From Brevundimonas subvibrioides ATCC 15264 (GTDB taxonomy: Bacteria > Pseudomonadota > Alphaproteobacteria > Caulobacterales > Caulobacteraceae), in contig NC_014375.1 in NCBI RefSeq assembly GCF_000144605.1, positions 1-64,000 on the forward strand: a DNA stretch of 64,000 nt. Reading direction: 5' to 3'. The notes under the pieces were generated by a model. The model made no database searches and was not told the DNA's origin. It saw only the letters and a program-made list of their open reading frames with translations. Positions within the stretch are counted from its first letter, which is position 1. Every line of letters starts with the position of its first letter. Made by a program: the position numbers and the translations under genes. This document shows positions 1 through 11,617 of the stretch, one piece after another.

Positions 1-11
1 ATTTAGTTCGC

Positions 12-59
12 GAATCGGCTTCGAATCAGCGTTGACCCCCGGCCCGCCGGGCGTAAGTT
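12..59 (+). promoter_or_regulatory. Candidate dnaA promoter with two GANTC methylation sites
   Basis: Two GAATC sequences (GANTC, the CcrM methylation target of Caulobacterales) lie at 12-16 and 23-27. They sit just before a possible -35 TTGACC (32-37) and, after a 16-base spacer, a possible -10 TAAGTT (54-59). In Caulobacter crescentus the methylation state of GANTC in the dnaA promoter links transcription to replication, so the placement is suggestive. The core promoter elements are weak matches and the left window edge is close, so other promoters may lie upstream. Confidence 0.4.
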
Positions 60-156
60 TTGGGCTCTAACGCACTTCCATCCCCACACGGATGAAGACG
101 GAGCGGGGGCGAACCCCTGAGCCGGCGGGAGACGTCTGTCCGCGAGGTCGCCCCCG

Positions 157-242
157 CCTGAAAAGCGCATGCTTTTCGGGGCAGGAGAACGCGTCCCCGA
201 GACCGGCGCTTCCGGCGTGGCCCGCAATCGTTCGATTGCGGG
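157..242 (+). promoter_or_regulatory. dnaA leader region with two strong hairpins
   Basis: The space between the candidate promoter and the dnaA start is about 240 bases and contains two inverted repeats. One at 157-180 has a GAAAAGC/GCTTTTC core with a GCAT loop, extended by three more pairs including a wobble. The other at 221-242 has 10-bp arms (CCCGCAATCG/CGATTGCGGG) around TT. The long structured leader may affect dnaA translation or mRNA stability, as reported for the Caulobacter dnaA leader. No function is shown by the sequence alone. Confidence 0.4.
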
Positions 243-302
243 ATGTATCGAGTTTTGGGGTGGTGACGGGCGATGGGGGGCACAGGGTTGGCGACGACGA
301 GC

Positions 303-1709
303 ATGACGGATCCGGACCGTATCTGGAACGAGGCTTCGGTGAGGCTCCGTGCTGAAATCGGCGAAGGCCCGTTCAGCTCCTATATCGCGCCGTCGGCCGT
401 CCGGATCGACGCGGCCGGGAACCTGATCCTGGTCACGCCGACCGGCTATGCCCGCGACTGGGTCCGCAAGAACGCCCTGCGCCGCCTGAACGAACTGTGG
501 CTGGGCCTGGACGGTCTGTCGCGCCGTCTGGACGTCCGCTGCCGGGCCGAGGTGTCCTCCGCGCCCCCGGCCTCGGCCGTGGCCCTTCCGTCGCTGTCGT
601 CGGTCGGGCTGGAGACACCGGTGGCACCGACGATCGCCCCGGTCACCGACGGTGCCCGCGCGGTCCGCGCCGCCGGCCTGCAGGAACGTCTGACCTTCGA
701 CAGCTTCGTCGAGGGCCAAGGCAACGCCTTCGCCCTGGCCATCGCACGCCAGACGGCCAGCTGGGCCGACGGGCACTTCAATCCGATCTTCTTCTGCGGC
801 CCCTATGGCTACGGCAAGACGCACCTGCTGAACGCCATCGCCTGGGAGGCGCAGCGGCTCCGTCCCGACGCCAAGGTGGTCTACCTGACCGCCGAGCGCT
901 TCCTGTCGACCTTCGTCAAGGCGATGCAGGACCGCTCGACCGCCGCCTTCAAGGAAAGCCTGCGCTCAGCCGACATGCTGCTGCTGGATGATGTCCAGTT
1001 CGTCGGCGGCAAGGCCTCCACCCAGGAAGAGTTGCTGTCGACGCTGACGGCCCTGATCGAGGACGGCAAGCGCATCGTCCTGTCGGCCGACCGTCCGCCG
1101 ATGGCCCTGACCGAGGTCGAGCCGCGCCTGCGCAGCCACCTGGCGGCCGGCCTGACCTGCCCGGTCGAGCCCGCCGACCGCTCGCTGAAGATCGCCGTGG
1201 CCCAGAACCGCATCGCCGCCTTCGCCCGTCTGGGCGTGGTCAATGGCGAGGCCCAGCGCGAGGTGCTGGAACAGCTGGTCGACCGCACGCCGGGCTCGGT
1301 GCGCGAACTGGAAGGGGCCGTGAACACCCTGGCGGCCGCGGCCGGACCGCGCCTGACGTCGCTGGGCGTCGACGAGGCCCTGACCCTGCTGGGCTCGGCC
1401 CTGCGCGGCGGGCCGGAGCGCCGCATCACCGTGGACGAGATCCAGAAGACGGTGGCCGAGCATTTCAACATGAAACAGGCCGACCTGCTCAGCGAGCGCC
1501 GCACCCGTGCCGTCGCCCGCCCGCGTCAGATCGCGATGTGGCTGTGCAAGCAGCACACGACCCGGTCCTATCCCGACATCGGTCGCCGCTTCGGCGGGCG
1601 TGACCACACCACGGTCTTGCACGGCGTGCGCAAGATCGAGGAACTGATGCCGCTGGACGACCAGATCGCCAAGGACGTCGAGGCGCTGACGCGCAAGCTG
1701 CGGGGCTAG
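303..1709 (+). CDS. dnaA: Chromosomal replication initiator DnaA
   Basis: Binds DnaA boxes at the origin and opens DNA as an ATP-bound filament to start replication. The 468-residue protein shows an N-terminal interaction domain, a variable Ala/Pro-rich linker (about residues 85-120), an AAA+ core with Walker A GPYGYGKTH and Walker B LLLDDVQF, and the C-terminal DNA-binding signature GGRDHTTVLHG. The start at 303 (MTDPDRIW) is preferred over the in-frame ATG at 273 because the protein then begins with the usual domain I. Followed by dnaN on the same strand, the common bacterial arrangement. GANTC sites and leader hairpins upstream suggest cell-cycle control. Confidence 0.97.
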   Translation: MTDPDRIWNEASVRLRAEIGEGPFSSYIAPSAVRIDAAGNLILVTPTGYARDWVRKNALRRLNELWLGLDGLSRRLDVRCRAEVSSAPPASAVALPSLSSVGLETPVAPTIAPVTDGARAVRAAGLQERLTFDSFVEGQGNAFALAIARQTASWADGHFNPIFFCGPYGYGKTHLLNAIAWEAQRLRPDAKVVYLTAERFLSTFVKAMQDRSTAAFKESLRSADMLLLDDVQFVGGKASTQEELLSTLTALIEDGKRIVLSADRPPMALTEVEPRLRSHLAAGLTCPVEPADRSLKIAVAQNRIAAFARLGVVNGEAQREVLEQLVDRTPGSVRELEGAVNTLAAAAGPRLTSLGVDEALTLLGSALRGGPERRITVDEIQKTVAEHFNMKQADLLSERRTRAVARPRQIAMWLCKQHTTRSYPDIGRRFGGRDHTTVLHGVRKIEELMPLDDQIAKDVEALTRKLRG

Positions 1710-1716
1710 GCCGACC

Positions 1717-1744
1717 CTTCTCCCTCCCCTCAGGGAGGGAGAAG
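1717..1744 (+). terminator. Perfect 12-bp hairpin between dnaA and dnaN
   Basis: CTTCTCCCTCCC and its exact reverse complement flank a CTCA loop eight bases after the dnaA stop. There is no T-run after the stem, so it may be a weak terminator, an RNA-stability element, or one of the short palindromic repeats common between genes in these genomes. Confidence 0.45.
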
Positions 1745-1854
1745 TCTGTGGACAGGCGCACCCCCCGTTGCCCCCCGCCGCCAATCCTTTAGTGTCCGTA
1801 GCCACTGTTTCAGCGAGGGATGATTCCGCCTTCGCTCCGGACGCCCGAGACACC

Positions 1855-2973
1855 ATGCAACTGACCATCGAACGATCCGCGCTCCTGAAGGCCCTCGGGC
1901 ATGTGCAGAGCGTGGTCGAACGCCGGAACACCATTCCGATCCTGTCCAATGTGCTGCTGTCGGCGGGCCGCGATCGGCTGAGCTTCGCCGCCACCGATCT
2001 GGACATGGAGATCGTGGACGAGGCCGACGCCACCGTTCAGGTCGAGGGCCAGATCACCGCCCCCGCCCACACCCTGTACGAGATCGTGCGCAAACTGCCC
2101 GACGGGGCCGAGGTCGCCCTGACCTACAACGGCGACGATCCGCGGCTGACGGTGCAGGCGGGGCGCTCCAAGTTCAATCTGCCGGTTCTGCCGGCGGGCG
2201 ACTTCCCCGTGATGTCGACCGACCAGTCGGGCGCGCGCTTCACCCTGATGAAGGACGATCTGGCCCGCCTGATCGACAAGACCCGGTTCGCGGTCTCGAC
2301 CGAGGAGACGCGCTACTATCTGAACGGCCTGTACCTGCACACGGTGGCGGAAGGCGGCATTCCCCTGCTGCGCGCCGTGGCGACCGACGGCCACCGCCTG
2401 GCCCTGGCCGAGACGCCCGCGCCCGAAGGCGCCGCCGGCGGTCCCGGCGTGATCGTGCCCAGAAAGACCATCGACCAGGTCCGCCGCCTGCTGGACGACG
2501 GCACGGGCCCGGTCGAGATCTCGGTCAGCCCGCAAAAGATCCGCTTCGAGTTCGGCCAGGCGTCGCTGACGTCCAAGGTCATCGACGGCGCCTTCCCCGA
2601 CTACATGCGCGTCATTCCCAAGGGGAACGACAAACAGGCCGACATCGACAATGCCGTCTTCGCCTCGGCCGTCGACCGCGTGGCCACCATCTCGGCCGAG
2701 AAGAGCCGGTCGGTGAAACTGGCCTTCGAGCTGGACCGCGTGACCCTGACGGTGCGCAACATGGAGGCCGGCCAGGGCGTGGAGGAGGTCGAGATCGGCT
2801 ATTCCGAAGCCCCGTTCGAGATCGGCTTCAACGCCCGCTACCTGCTGGACGTCGCCGGCCAGATCACCGGCGAGAACGCGACCTTCCTGTTCGCAGACCC
2901 GGCCAGCCCCACGCTGGTGCTCGATCCGGGCGATCCGGGCGTCCAGTATGTGCTGATGCCGCTGAGGGTCTAG
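1855..2973 (+). CDS. dnaN: DNA polymerase III beta subunit (sliding clamp)
   Basis: Forms the dimeric ring that tethers DNA polymerase III to DNA. The 372-residue length is typical. The N-terminus MQLTIERSALLKALGHVQ and the downstream RRNTIPILSNVLL match the first clamp domain, and the C-terminal VQYVLMPLRV matches the usual beta-clamp ending. The start at 1855 is chosen because the in-frame extension to 1768 encodes low-complexity sequence absent from clamps. It follows dnaA by about 145 bases that contain a strong hairpin, so it may have its own promoter. A GATTC site (GANTC type) lies at 1822-1826, about 30 bases upstream of the start. Confidence 0.97.
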   Translation: MQLTIERSALLKALGHVQSVVERRNTIPILSNVLLSAGRDRLSFAATDLDMEIVDEADATVQVEGQITAPAHTLYEIVRKLPDGAEVALTYNGDDPRLTVQAGRSKFNLPVLPAGDFPVMSTDQSGARFTLMKDDLARLIDKTRFAVSTEETRYYLNGLYLHTVAEGGIPLLRAVATDGHRLALAETPAPEGAAGGPGVIVPRKTIDQVRRLLDDGTGPVEISVSPQKIRFEFGQASLTSKVIDGAFPDYMRVIPKGNDKQADIDNAVFASAVDRVATISAEKSRSVKLAFELDRVTLTVRNMEAGQGVEEVEIGYSEAPFEIGFNARYLLDVAGQITGENATFLFADPASPTLVLDPGDPGVQYVLMPLRV

Positions 2974-2977
2974 TCCC

Positions 2978-3949
2978 TCACCCCATCCGGTCCATGCGCG
3001 CCGCGCGGGTCTCGTACATCAGAGCAAGGCAGGACCGGGTTTCGCAGGCGTCGCGGCGGCGGAGCCATTCGCGCTGCTCGTCGCGCAGAATCTGGGCCGC
3101 CTTGCCGTCGACGTTGTTCTGCATCCGGGCGTAGCGGCGCGCCATCGCGACATCGAGGTCGGCCAGGCCGGGGTCGGCGCAGATGGTGCGCTCGGCGCTG
3201 TTGCGGGCGCGGCGGCAGTCGAAACTGGGCCGGGCCGGAGGCGGCGGAGGCGGAGGTGGGGTGTCGGCGCGGCGGACCGGCGGCGCGGGCACAGGTCGGC
3301 GGGGCGCGGGTCGTGTCGAAGGCGTCGTCGGGACGGGAGGGGACGGCGCACGGGCCGCCGTCGGGGTTCGCTCCGGGGTGGCGCGTTCGACCGGACGACG
3401 GGCGGGCGGAGCCTCCTCGACCGGTTCGGGGTCGGCGGGCGCATCAACGACCTCCACCGCCTCGGCGACATAGCCGGCCTGCAGCAGTTCGGGGGATGGC
3501 GGCGCGGGCGGCGCGGGCGGCGCCCCCAGCCAGTTGGCCATGACGTCGCCGCCGCCGATCAGGGCCACCACACGGCCCGATCCGGTGCGCGAGGGCTCGA
3601 TCATGAAGCGGACGCTGTCGGACAGTTCGGAGACCCCGTCCAGGGCCGCGCGGCGGTGTTCGGGCACCGACATCCGGGCGACGCCGCCGCAGACGGTCCG
3701 GTCGGCGGTGTAGTCGACGGCTTCCAGACGCGGCGTGTCCAGCGAGAAGGCGAAGGCTCCGTCCACCTCGCCGCCCCGGGCCGCGATCCGGGTCAGGATG
3801 GCGTCGCGGAGGCCCGCGCGCGTCTCGGCGCTGCGACAGGCGTCCAGCCCCTGCGGTCCGCGCCCGGCGATCGCGACGGCCCGCGTCACGACCCCGCCGA
3901 CGCCAGCGACGGCGATCATCGCCGCCGCCACGATCCAGAGTGTCCTCAT
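2978..3949 (-). CDS. Secreted proline-rich protein with LprI/DUF1311-type C-terminal domain
   Basis: A 323-residue protein with an N-terminal hydrophobic segment (about residues 4-28) that looks like a signal anchor or signal peptide, a central Pro/Ala/Arg-rich stretch (about 150-240), and a C-terminal domain beginning FDCRRARNSAERTIC. That domain has the spaced cysteines and the DEQREWLRRRDAC and C-LALMYETR pattern of the LprI-like (DUF1311) family, which includes proteins linked to lysozyme inhibition. It is probably exported to the periplasm. It lies opposite to dnaN and recF, its stop only four bases from the dnaN stop. Substrate and role are unknown. Confidence 0.7.
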   Translation of the reverse strand: MRTLWIVAAAMIAVAGVGGVVTRAVAIAGRGPQGLDACRSAETRAGLRDAILTRIAARGGEVDGAFAFSLDTPRLEAVDYTADRTVCGGVARMSVPEHRRAALDGVSELSDSVRFMIEPSRTGSGRVVALIGGGDVMANWLGAPPAPPAPPSPELLQAGYVAEAVEVVDAPADPEPVEEAPPARRPVERATPERTPTAARAPSPPVPTTPSTRPAPRRPVPAPPVRRADTPPPPPPPPARPSFDCRRARNSAERTICADPGLADLDVAMARRYARMQNNVDGKAAQILRDEQREWLRRRDACETRSCLALMYETRAARMDRMG

Positions 3950-4095
3950 GCCCGCGCCCCCATGACGCCGACCACCCCCACGGCGGTCGAAATGCGACCC
4001 TAGTCCGGGGCCCGGGCCAGCGTTGCCATACGGAATCTGACCCGCCGGACGCCCGAGACTGTGACCTGCCGGACGAAGCGGGCTATGTCGGGCGC

Positions 4096-5241
4096 TTGAT
4101 CCGCGCCCTGACCCTGACCGACTTCCGGTCCTATGCCGCCGCCACCCTGTCCGTGGAGACAGGGCCCGTGGTGCTGCACGGGCCGAACGGGGCGGGCAAG
4201 ACCAACCTGCTGGAGGCGCTGAGCCTGTTCACGCCCGGCAAGGGGCTGCGCGCGGCCACCGCCCAGGAGATGGGCCGCCGGGAGCCCGGCGAGACCGGGG
4301 GGCGGGCCTGGGCCGTGGCCCTGACGCTGGCCGGGCCCGACGGCGACGACGTCCGGCTGGGCACGGGCGTGCAGGTCGCGGGCGCGGGACGGCGGATGGT
4401 CCGGATCGAGGGCGAGACGGCCCAGCCCGGACGGCTGCTGGACTATCTGAGGCCCGTGTGGGCGACGCCGGAGCAGGACCGGCTGTTCTCGGACGCGCGG
4501 GCCGAGCGGCTGAAGTTCTTCGACCGTCTGGTGTTCGCCGCCGATCCCGGCCATGCGGCGGCGGTGGCGGGCTATGAGAAGGCCCTGCGCGAGCGACTGC
4601 GGCTGCTGGTCGACGGGGCGGAAGGCCGCGAGGCCGATCCCCTGTGGCTCGACGCGCTGGAGGTCCGGCTGGGCGAGACGGGCGCGCGGGCGGCCTCGGC
4701 GCGGGCCCGGGCGCTGGGGGTGCTGCAGGCCGCGATCGACGCGCGGGCGGAACGCCCCTTTCCGCAGGCCGACCTGGGCCTGGACGGCGCGGCCGAGACG
4801 GCGGCGGCGAACGGGTCCGATGACGAGGCTATCGCCGCCGGCATCCGCGAAGGGATGGCCCGGTCGCGGGCGCGGGACGGCGCCGCCGGCCGGTCCCTGT
4901 TCGGGCCGCACCGCACCGACCTGACCGCGCTCCATCGCGAGAAGAACCGCCCGGCCGCCGAGGGGTCTTCGGGCGAACAGAAGGCGCTGGTCCTGAACCT
5001 GATCCTGGCCCAGATCGGGCGGCTGAAGGCGACGGGCGGGCCCACGCCCGCCCCGCCCGTGCTGCTGCTGGACGAGGCGCCGGCCCATCTGGACGCCGGT
5101 CGCCGTGCGGCCCTGTTCGACGAGATCGTGGCCCTGGACCTGCAGGCCTTCATGACCGGCACCGAGGCCGACCTGTTCGAACCACTTCGGGGCCGGGCGG
5201 CCTTCGTCCGGGTCGAGGGCGGGGCGCTGACGTCAGGCTGA
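4096..5241 (+). CDS. recF: DNA replication and repair protein RecF
   Basis: An SMC-like ATPase that helps load RecA at gaps with RecO and RecR. Walker A is HGPNGAGKTNLLEAL near the N-terminus, and the late signature SSGEQKAL and Walker B VLLLDEAPAHLD are present. The TTG at 4096 (LIRALTLTDFRSY) gives 381 residues, the usual RecF length; the open frame upstream to 3940 is unlike RecF and overlaps the divergent gene. The dnaA-dnaN-recF-gyrB series is preserved here apart from minus-strand insertions. Confidence 0.95.
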   Translation: MIRALTLTDFRSYAAATLSVETGPVVLHGPNGAGKTNLLEALSLFTPGKGLRAATAQEMGRREPGETGGRAWAVALTLAGPDGDDVRLGTGVQVAGAGRRMVRIEGETAQPGRLLDYLRPVWATPEQDRLFSDARAERLKFFDRLVFAADPGHAAAVAGYEKALRERLRLLVDGAEGREADPLWLDALEVRLGETGARAASARARALGVLQAAIDARAERPFPQADLGLDGAAETAAANGSDDEAIAAGIREGMARSRARDGAAGRSLFGPHRTDLTALHREKNRPAAEGSSGEQKALVLNLILAQIGRLKATGGPTPAPPVLLLDEAPAHLDAGRRAALFDEIVALDLQAFMTGTEADLFEPLRGRAAFVRVEGGALTSG

Positions 5242-5478
5242 GGACGGGGCGGGTGCCACGGCGAAATTCGCCTGCCAGCCTGCCAGGTGCCAACATAAAC
5301 CTTCGGTAAAACAGCGGCATGAAGCTCGGCGACCCGGCCGACGTGCCAGATTATGCGAAATCCTGGGTGGCGGCCCCTTCGCGGTTCAACGTGTCAAAGA
5401 TCCGCATCTCAGGTGGGAGGCCGATCGGTGAACCGCAACAGGCGAAGCCGAATTTATTCCTAAGTCGCGTCCCGGAGG

Positions 5479-6702
5479 TCAGGCCGTCGCCGGATTGGCC
5501 TCGCCCTCGATGCGGGCGCCGGGCAGCTTGCCGCCGATCCGGTCCATGAAGGCGAACACGAACGGGTTCAGCGAGATCGACAGCAGGGCGGCGGCCAGCA
5601 CCAGATCGTGGGTCTGCTGGCTCATGGCCCCCAGCGACATGCTGAGCGCCGCCAGGATGAAGGAGAACTCCCCCACCTGGGCCAGGCTGGCCCCGACCGT
5701 CAGGCCGGTGGCACGATCCAGCTTGAACATATGGGTGATGGCCAGGGCCGCGATCGTCTTGCCGACGATGACGATGCCCAGCACGCCCAGCACCGAGAGG
5801 GGTTCGCGCCACAGGATGGTCGGGTCGAACAGCATGCCCACCGACACGAAGAAGAGGACGGCGAAGGCGTCGCGCAGCGGCAGCGACCGCTCCGCCGCAT
5901 TGTGACCCAGCGGCGTGCCGTTCAGAACCAGCCCGGCCAGGAAGGCCCCGAGCGCGAAGGAGTGGAACAGGTAGTAGGCGATCCAGGCGATGCCGAGCGC
6001 GATGGCCAGGACGCCCAGGGTGAAGAGCTCGCGCGACCGCGTGTGGGCGATCCGCACCAGGAGCCAGGGCAGGACGCGCCCGCCGACGAACAGCATGGCC
6101 AGGACGAAGCCCACGACCTTGAGCAGGGTCCAGCCGACGTTCAGGGCCAGGGCGGACGGATCGACCGCGGTCCCGGCCGGAAGCACGATCATGGGCAGCA
6201 TGACCAGGGCGATGACGATCACCAGATCCTCGACGATCAGCCAGCCGACGGCGATGCGTCCGACCTCGCCCTTGTTCTGGTGCCGCTCCTCCAGCGCCCG
6301 CATCAGGACGACCGTGGAGGCGACCGACAGGGCGAAGCCCATCAGCAGCGCCTCGACGTCGCCGAGACCCAGCAGGAACCGCCCGAGCAGCCAGCCCAGC
6401 AGCGTCGCCGAAGCGATCTGGACGAGGGCCCCGGGGATGGCGACCTTCCTGACCTTCATCAGGTCGGCGGGCGAGAAATGCAGACCGACCCCGAACATCA
6501 GCAGGATCACGCCGATCTCGGCCAGTTGGGGCGCGAGCGTCGTGTCAGCGACGAAACCTATGGTGTAGGGGCCGACCACGACCCCGGCGACGAGGTAGCC
6601 CACGAGCGGCGACAGCTTCAGCCGGTTGGCGATCATCCCGAACACGAAGGCCAGCACGAAGCCGGCGACGAGGGTGGAAATCAGGCTGTCGGCATGCGGC
6701 AT
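5479..6702 (-). CDS. Kef-type cation:proton antiporter without a regulatory RCK domain
   Basis: An inner-membrane CPA2 exchanger of the YbaL/KefB group, with about a dozen hydrophobic segments. Recognisable stretches are LSPLVGYLVAGVVVGP near the N-terminus, LLMFGVGLHFSP, and SFALGAFLAGLVL. E. coli YbaL and KefB continue for about 150-200 residues with a TrkA-N/RCK nucleotide-binding domain. Here the protein ends at 407 residues soon after the last membrane segment, and no RCK-like sequence is visible downstream in any frame. It may be an unregulated exchanger or may use a separate regulatory subunit. It is inserted between recF and gyrB on the opposite strand. Confidence 0.85.
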   Translation of the reverse strand: MPHADSLISTLVAGFVLAFVFGMIANRLKLSPLVGYLVAGVVVGPYTIGFVADTTLAPQLAEIGVILLMFGVGLHFSPADLMKVRKVAIPGALVQIASATLLGWLLGRFLLGLGDVEALLMGFALSVASTVVLMRALEERHQNKGEVGRIAVGWLIVEDLVIVIALVMLPMIVLPAGTAVDPSALALNVGWTLLKVVGFVLAMLFVGGRVLPWLLVRIAHTRSRELFTLGVLAIALGIAWIAYYLFHSFALGAFLAGLVLNGTPLGHNAAERSLPLRDAFAVLFFVSVGMLFDPTILWREPLSVLGVLGIVIVGKTIAALAITHMFKLDRATGLTVGASLAQVGEFSFILAALSMSLGAMSQQTHDLVLAAALLSISLNPFVFAFMDRIGGKLPGARIEGEANPATA

Positions 6703-9452
<2,750 letters not shown>

Positions 9453-9473
9453 ACTTCGCGCGTCAGCGCAAGG

Positions 9474-9593
9474 GGTTTCATCACAGCGAGCACAGCGGGA
9501 TCACAGCGATCACGACGGGAACCGCGATGGGTCAGCGGCCGCCCTCTCGTCGTGATCGCCGTGCCTCTTTCGTTGTGGTCGCCGTGATGAACC
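9474..9593. repeat. Imperfect long inverted repeat of CAC/GATCAC units
   Basis: Two arms of roughly 45 bases, near 9474-9519 and 9545-9593, are imperfect reverse complements of each other. Each is built from short units such as TCACAGCGATCACGACG. The element sits between the convergent gyrB and aldo/keto reductase genes. It looks like a palindromic intergenic repeat able to form a long hairpin at the end of both transcripts. Confidence 0.55.
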
Positions 9594-9635
9594 TTTCGAT
9601 CCCGTCGACCCGGTCGGACGATTGGCCTTCGGCCG

Positions 9636-10472
9636 TCAGATGATATCCAGCGGCTGGCTGGTGGTGGGCGGCGGGAAGGCGCGGTCGAGCACCGCGATGT
9701 CCTCGGCGTCCAGCTCGATCTCGAGCGCGGCGGCATTGGCCTCGACGTGGTCGACCGTGGAGGCTTTCGGGATGGCGATGACCCCCTCCTGACGCAGGAC
9801 GGCGGCCAGGGCGATCTGGGCGGGGGTGGCGTCGTGGCGGTCCGCGACGGCCTGGAGCGCCGGGTGGTTGAGGATGTCGCCGCGCCCCAGCGGCGAATAG
9901 GCCATCAGCGGCATGATCCGCTCCTGCGACCAGGGCAGAAGGTCGAACTCGATCCCGCGCGAGCCGAGGTGGTAGAGGACCTGGTTGGCCGAGCACAGGT
10001 CGCCGCCGTCGATCGCCTCCAGCCGGTTCATGGTCTTGAGGTCGAGGTTGGAGACGCCCCAGCGGGCGATCATGCCCTCGTCGATCAGTTCCTCGAAGCC
10101 GGCGACGATCTCCTCGAGCGGATGGCGGCTCGACCAGTGCAGCAGATAGAGGTCGAGGCGCTCGACCCCCAGCCGTTCCAGCGACTTCTCGCAGTGGAGC
10201 ATCATGGTCATCTCGCCCGCGTTCTCGGGCTTGATCTTGGACACCAGGAAGACCTCGTCGCGCCGGCCGGCGATGACCTCGCCCACCAGCCGCTCGGAGC
10301 GGCCGTCGCCATACAGTTCGGCCGTGTCGATCAGGGTCAGGCCCAGGTCGATCCCCCGCGCCAGCGCCGCCTGCTCGGCGTCGCGCGTCTTCGGATCGTC
10401 GCCGATCATCCAGGTGCCCTGGCCGAGGATGGGCACCGAGGTGCCGTCGGAGAAGCTGGTCATGCGGGTCAT
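9636..10472 (-). CDS. Aldo/keto reductase
   Basis: An NAD(P)H-dependent reductase of aldehydes or ketones, predicted cytosolic. The 278-residue length and (beta/alpha)8 pattern fit the family. The catalytic tetrad is visible: Asp and Tyr in DTAELYGDG, Lys in SKIKPENAGE, His in LYLLHWSS. The cofactor-binding end shows IPKASTVDHVEANAAAL. It starts with an ATG followed by TRMTSFSDGTSVPILGQGTW, a standard AKR beginning. Next in the same direction upstream lies an alpha/beta hydrolase with a 43-base gap, so they may be co-transcribed. Substrate cannot be told. Confidence 0.9.
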   Translation of the reverse strand: MTRMTSFSDGTSVPILGQGTWMIGDDPKTRDAEQAALARGIDLGLTLIDTAELYGDGRSERLVGEVIAGRRDEVFLVSKIKPENAGEMTMMLHCEKSLERLGVERLDLYLLHWSSRHPLEEIVAGFEELIDEGMIARWGVSNLDLKTMNRLEAIDGGDLCSANQVLYHLGSRGIEFDLLPWSQERIMPLMAYSPLGRGDILNHPALQAVADRHDATPAQIALAAVLRQEGVIAIPKASTVDHVEANAAALEIELDAEDIAVLDRAFPPPTTSQPLDII

Positions 10473-10515
10473 GCCAACGACAATGCACGAGCCGCCGCCC
10501 GGGTGCCAAGCGGGG

Positions 10516-11481
10516 TCAGAGGGATTTCAGGAACCCGATCAGCGCCGCATTGACCGCGTCGGGCCGTTCCTGCTGCAGCCAGTGGCCCGCGCCCGGCAGC
10601 ACGGTCTGGCCGCGCAGGTCGGTCAGCCAGTCCTTGAGCCGCGCCTCGTGCTGACCGGCGTAGTGGCGGACCGGATCGCGCTCCCCGACCATGAACATCG
10701 ACGGCTGGCGGATCTTCTGGCCCTGCAGGAAGGCGGTGAGGGACCAGTTGAGGTCCAGACAGCGGTACCAGTCGATCGGTCCCTTGAAGCCGCCCGCGCC
10801 GAAGGCCGAGACATATTCGGCGAAATGCGGCGGGCTCATCCACGGCGGCAGGGTGGCGTCGTCGGGCACCTCGGACAGGAAGTCGTGGCCGGGGGCGATG
10901 AAGCCGGTGGATTGCCGGCCGTCGGGCGTCGCGCCGTCGTAGCTGTAGAAGCCCTTCCTGAGCGCCGTCGCCACATCGGTCTCGAAGATCCGATGGGCGT
11001 CGGGGGCCTGGAACTGGTTCATGTAGAGCTCGCCCTTGCCGGCCCGTTTCGCCAGGGCGGCCATGGCCGGGGTGGGCGGACCGCCCGCGCGGCGCGGCTG
11101 GAACGGCACCGACAGGCCCGCCACCGCCGTGAACAGGTCCGGTCGCATCAGGGCGCAGTGCCAGGCCACCGGCGCGCCCCAGTCGTGACCGACGACGGTG
11201 CAGTCGCTCCGCCCCAGCGCCCGGACCAGATCGACCATGTCCCCGACCAGATGCAGGATCGAATGGTCCTCGGTGCGCTCCGGCCGGTCGGTCCCGCCAT
11301 AGCCCCGCATATCGGGCGCGACGGCGCGGTAGCCGGCCTCGCCCAGCGCCTTGACCTGGGCCCGCCAGCTGATCCCCAGTTCCGGGAAGCCGTGGATCAG
11401 CAGGACCAGGGGGCCGCCTTCGGGGCCGTCCTCCAGCACCTGCTGGGTCAGGCCGTCGGTCTCGAGGATGCGGGTCTGCAT
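10516..11481 (-). CDS. Alpha/beta hydrolase, epoxide-hydrolase-like
   Basis: A 321-residue soluble hydrolase. The oxyanion motif LLIHGFPELGISW, the nucleophile elbow VVGHDWGAPVAW with Asp as probable nucleophile, the late acid in MVGERDPV, and the final His in LPGAGHWLQQERP match the epoxide hydrolase and haloalkane dehalogenase branch. The start at 11481 (MQTRILETDGL) is chosen over an upstream GTG-type extension to 11586 that lacks family similarity. Substrate is unknown; epoxide hydrolysis is inferred from the HG-P and GHDWG motifs. Confidence 0.85.
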   Translation of the reverse strand: MQTRILETDGLTQQVLEDGPEGGPLVLLIHGFPELGISWRAQVKALGEAGYRAVAPDMRGYGGTDRPERTEDHSILHLVGDMVDLVRALGRSDCTVVGHDWGAPVAWHCALMRPDLFTAVAGLSVPFQPRRAGGPPTPAMAALAKRAGKGELYMNQFQAPDAHRIFETDVATALRKGFYSYDGATPDGRQSTGFIAPGHDFLSEVPDDATLPPWMSPPHFAEYVSAFGAGGFKGPIDWYRCLDLNWSLTAFLQGQKIRQPSMFMVGERDPVRHYAGQHEARLKDWLTDLRGQTVLPGAGHWLQQERPDAVNAALIGFLKSL

Positions 11482-11617
11482 GGGCGGCGCTCCGGTTGGC
11501 GCCCCACCGTGCACCGGCACCACACCCGCCGCAATCGGGGTCCGTCGCCTCCGATTGCACTGGCGAGCGTCCGGCAACCGGCGCACTCTGACGCTGCAAC
11601 CTGTCAGGGGCCCAGCG

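Noticed and set aside
1745..1754. Possible DnaA box (TGTGGACAG) before dnaN
   Set aside because: Only about seven of nine positions fit and there is no cluster of such boxes; the origin cannot be placed from this.
5319..5549. A 76-codon plus-strand frame after recF
   Set aside because: It runs into the antisense end of the antiporter gene, has no clear ribosome site and no recognisable features.
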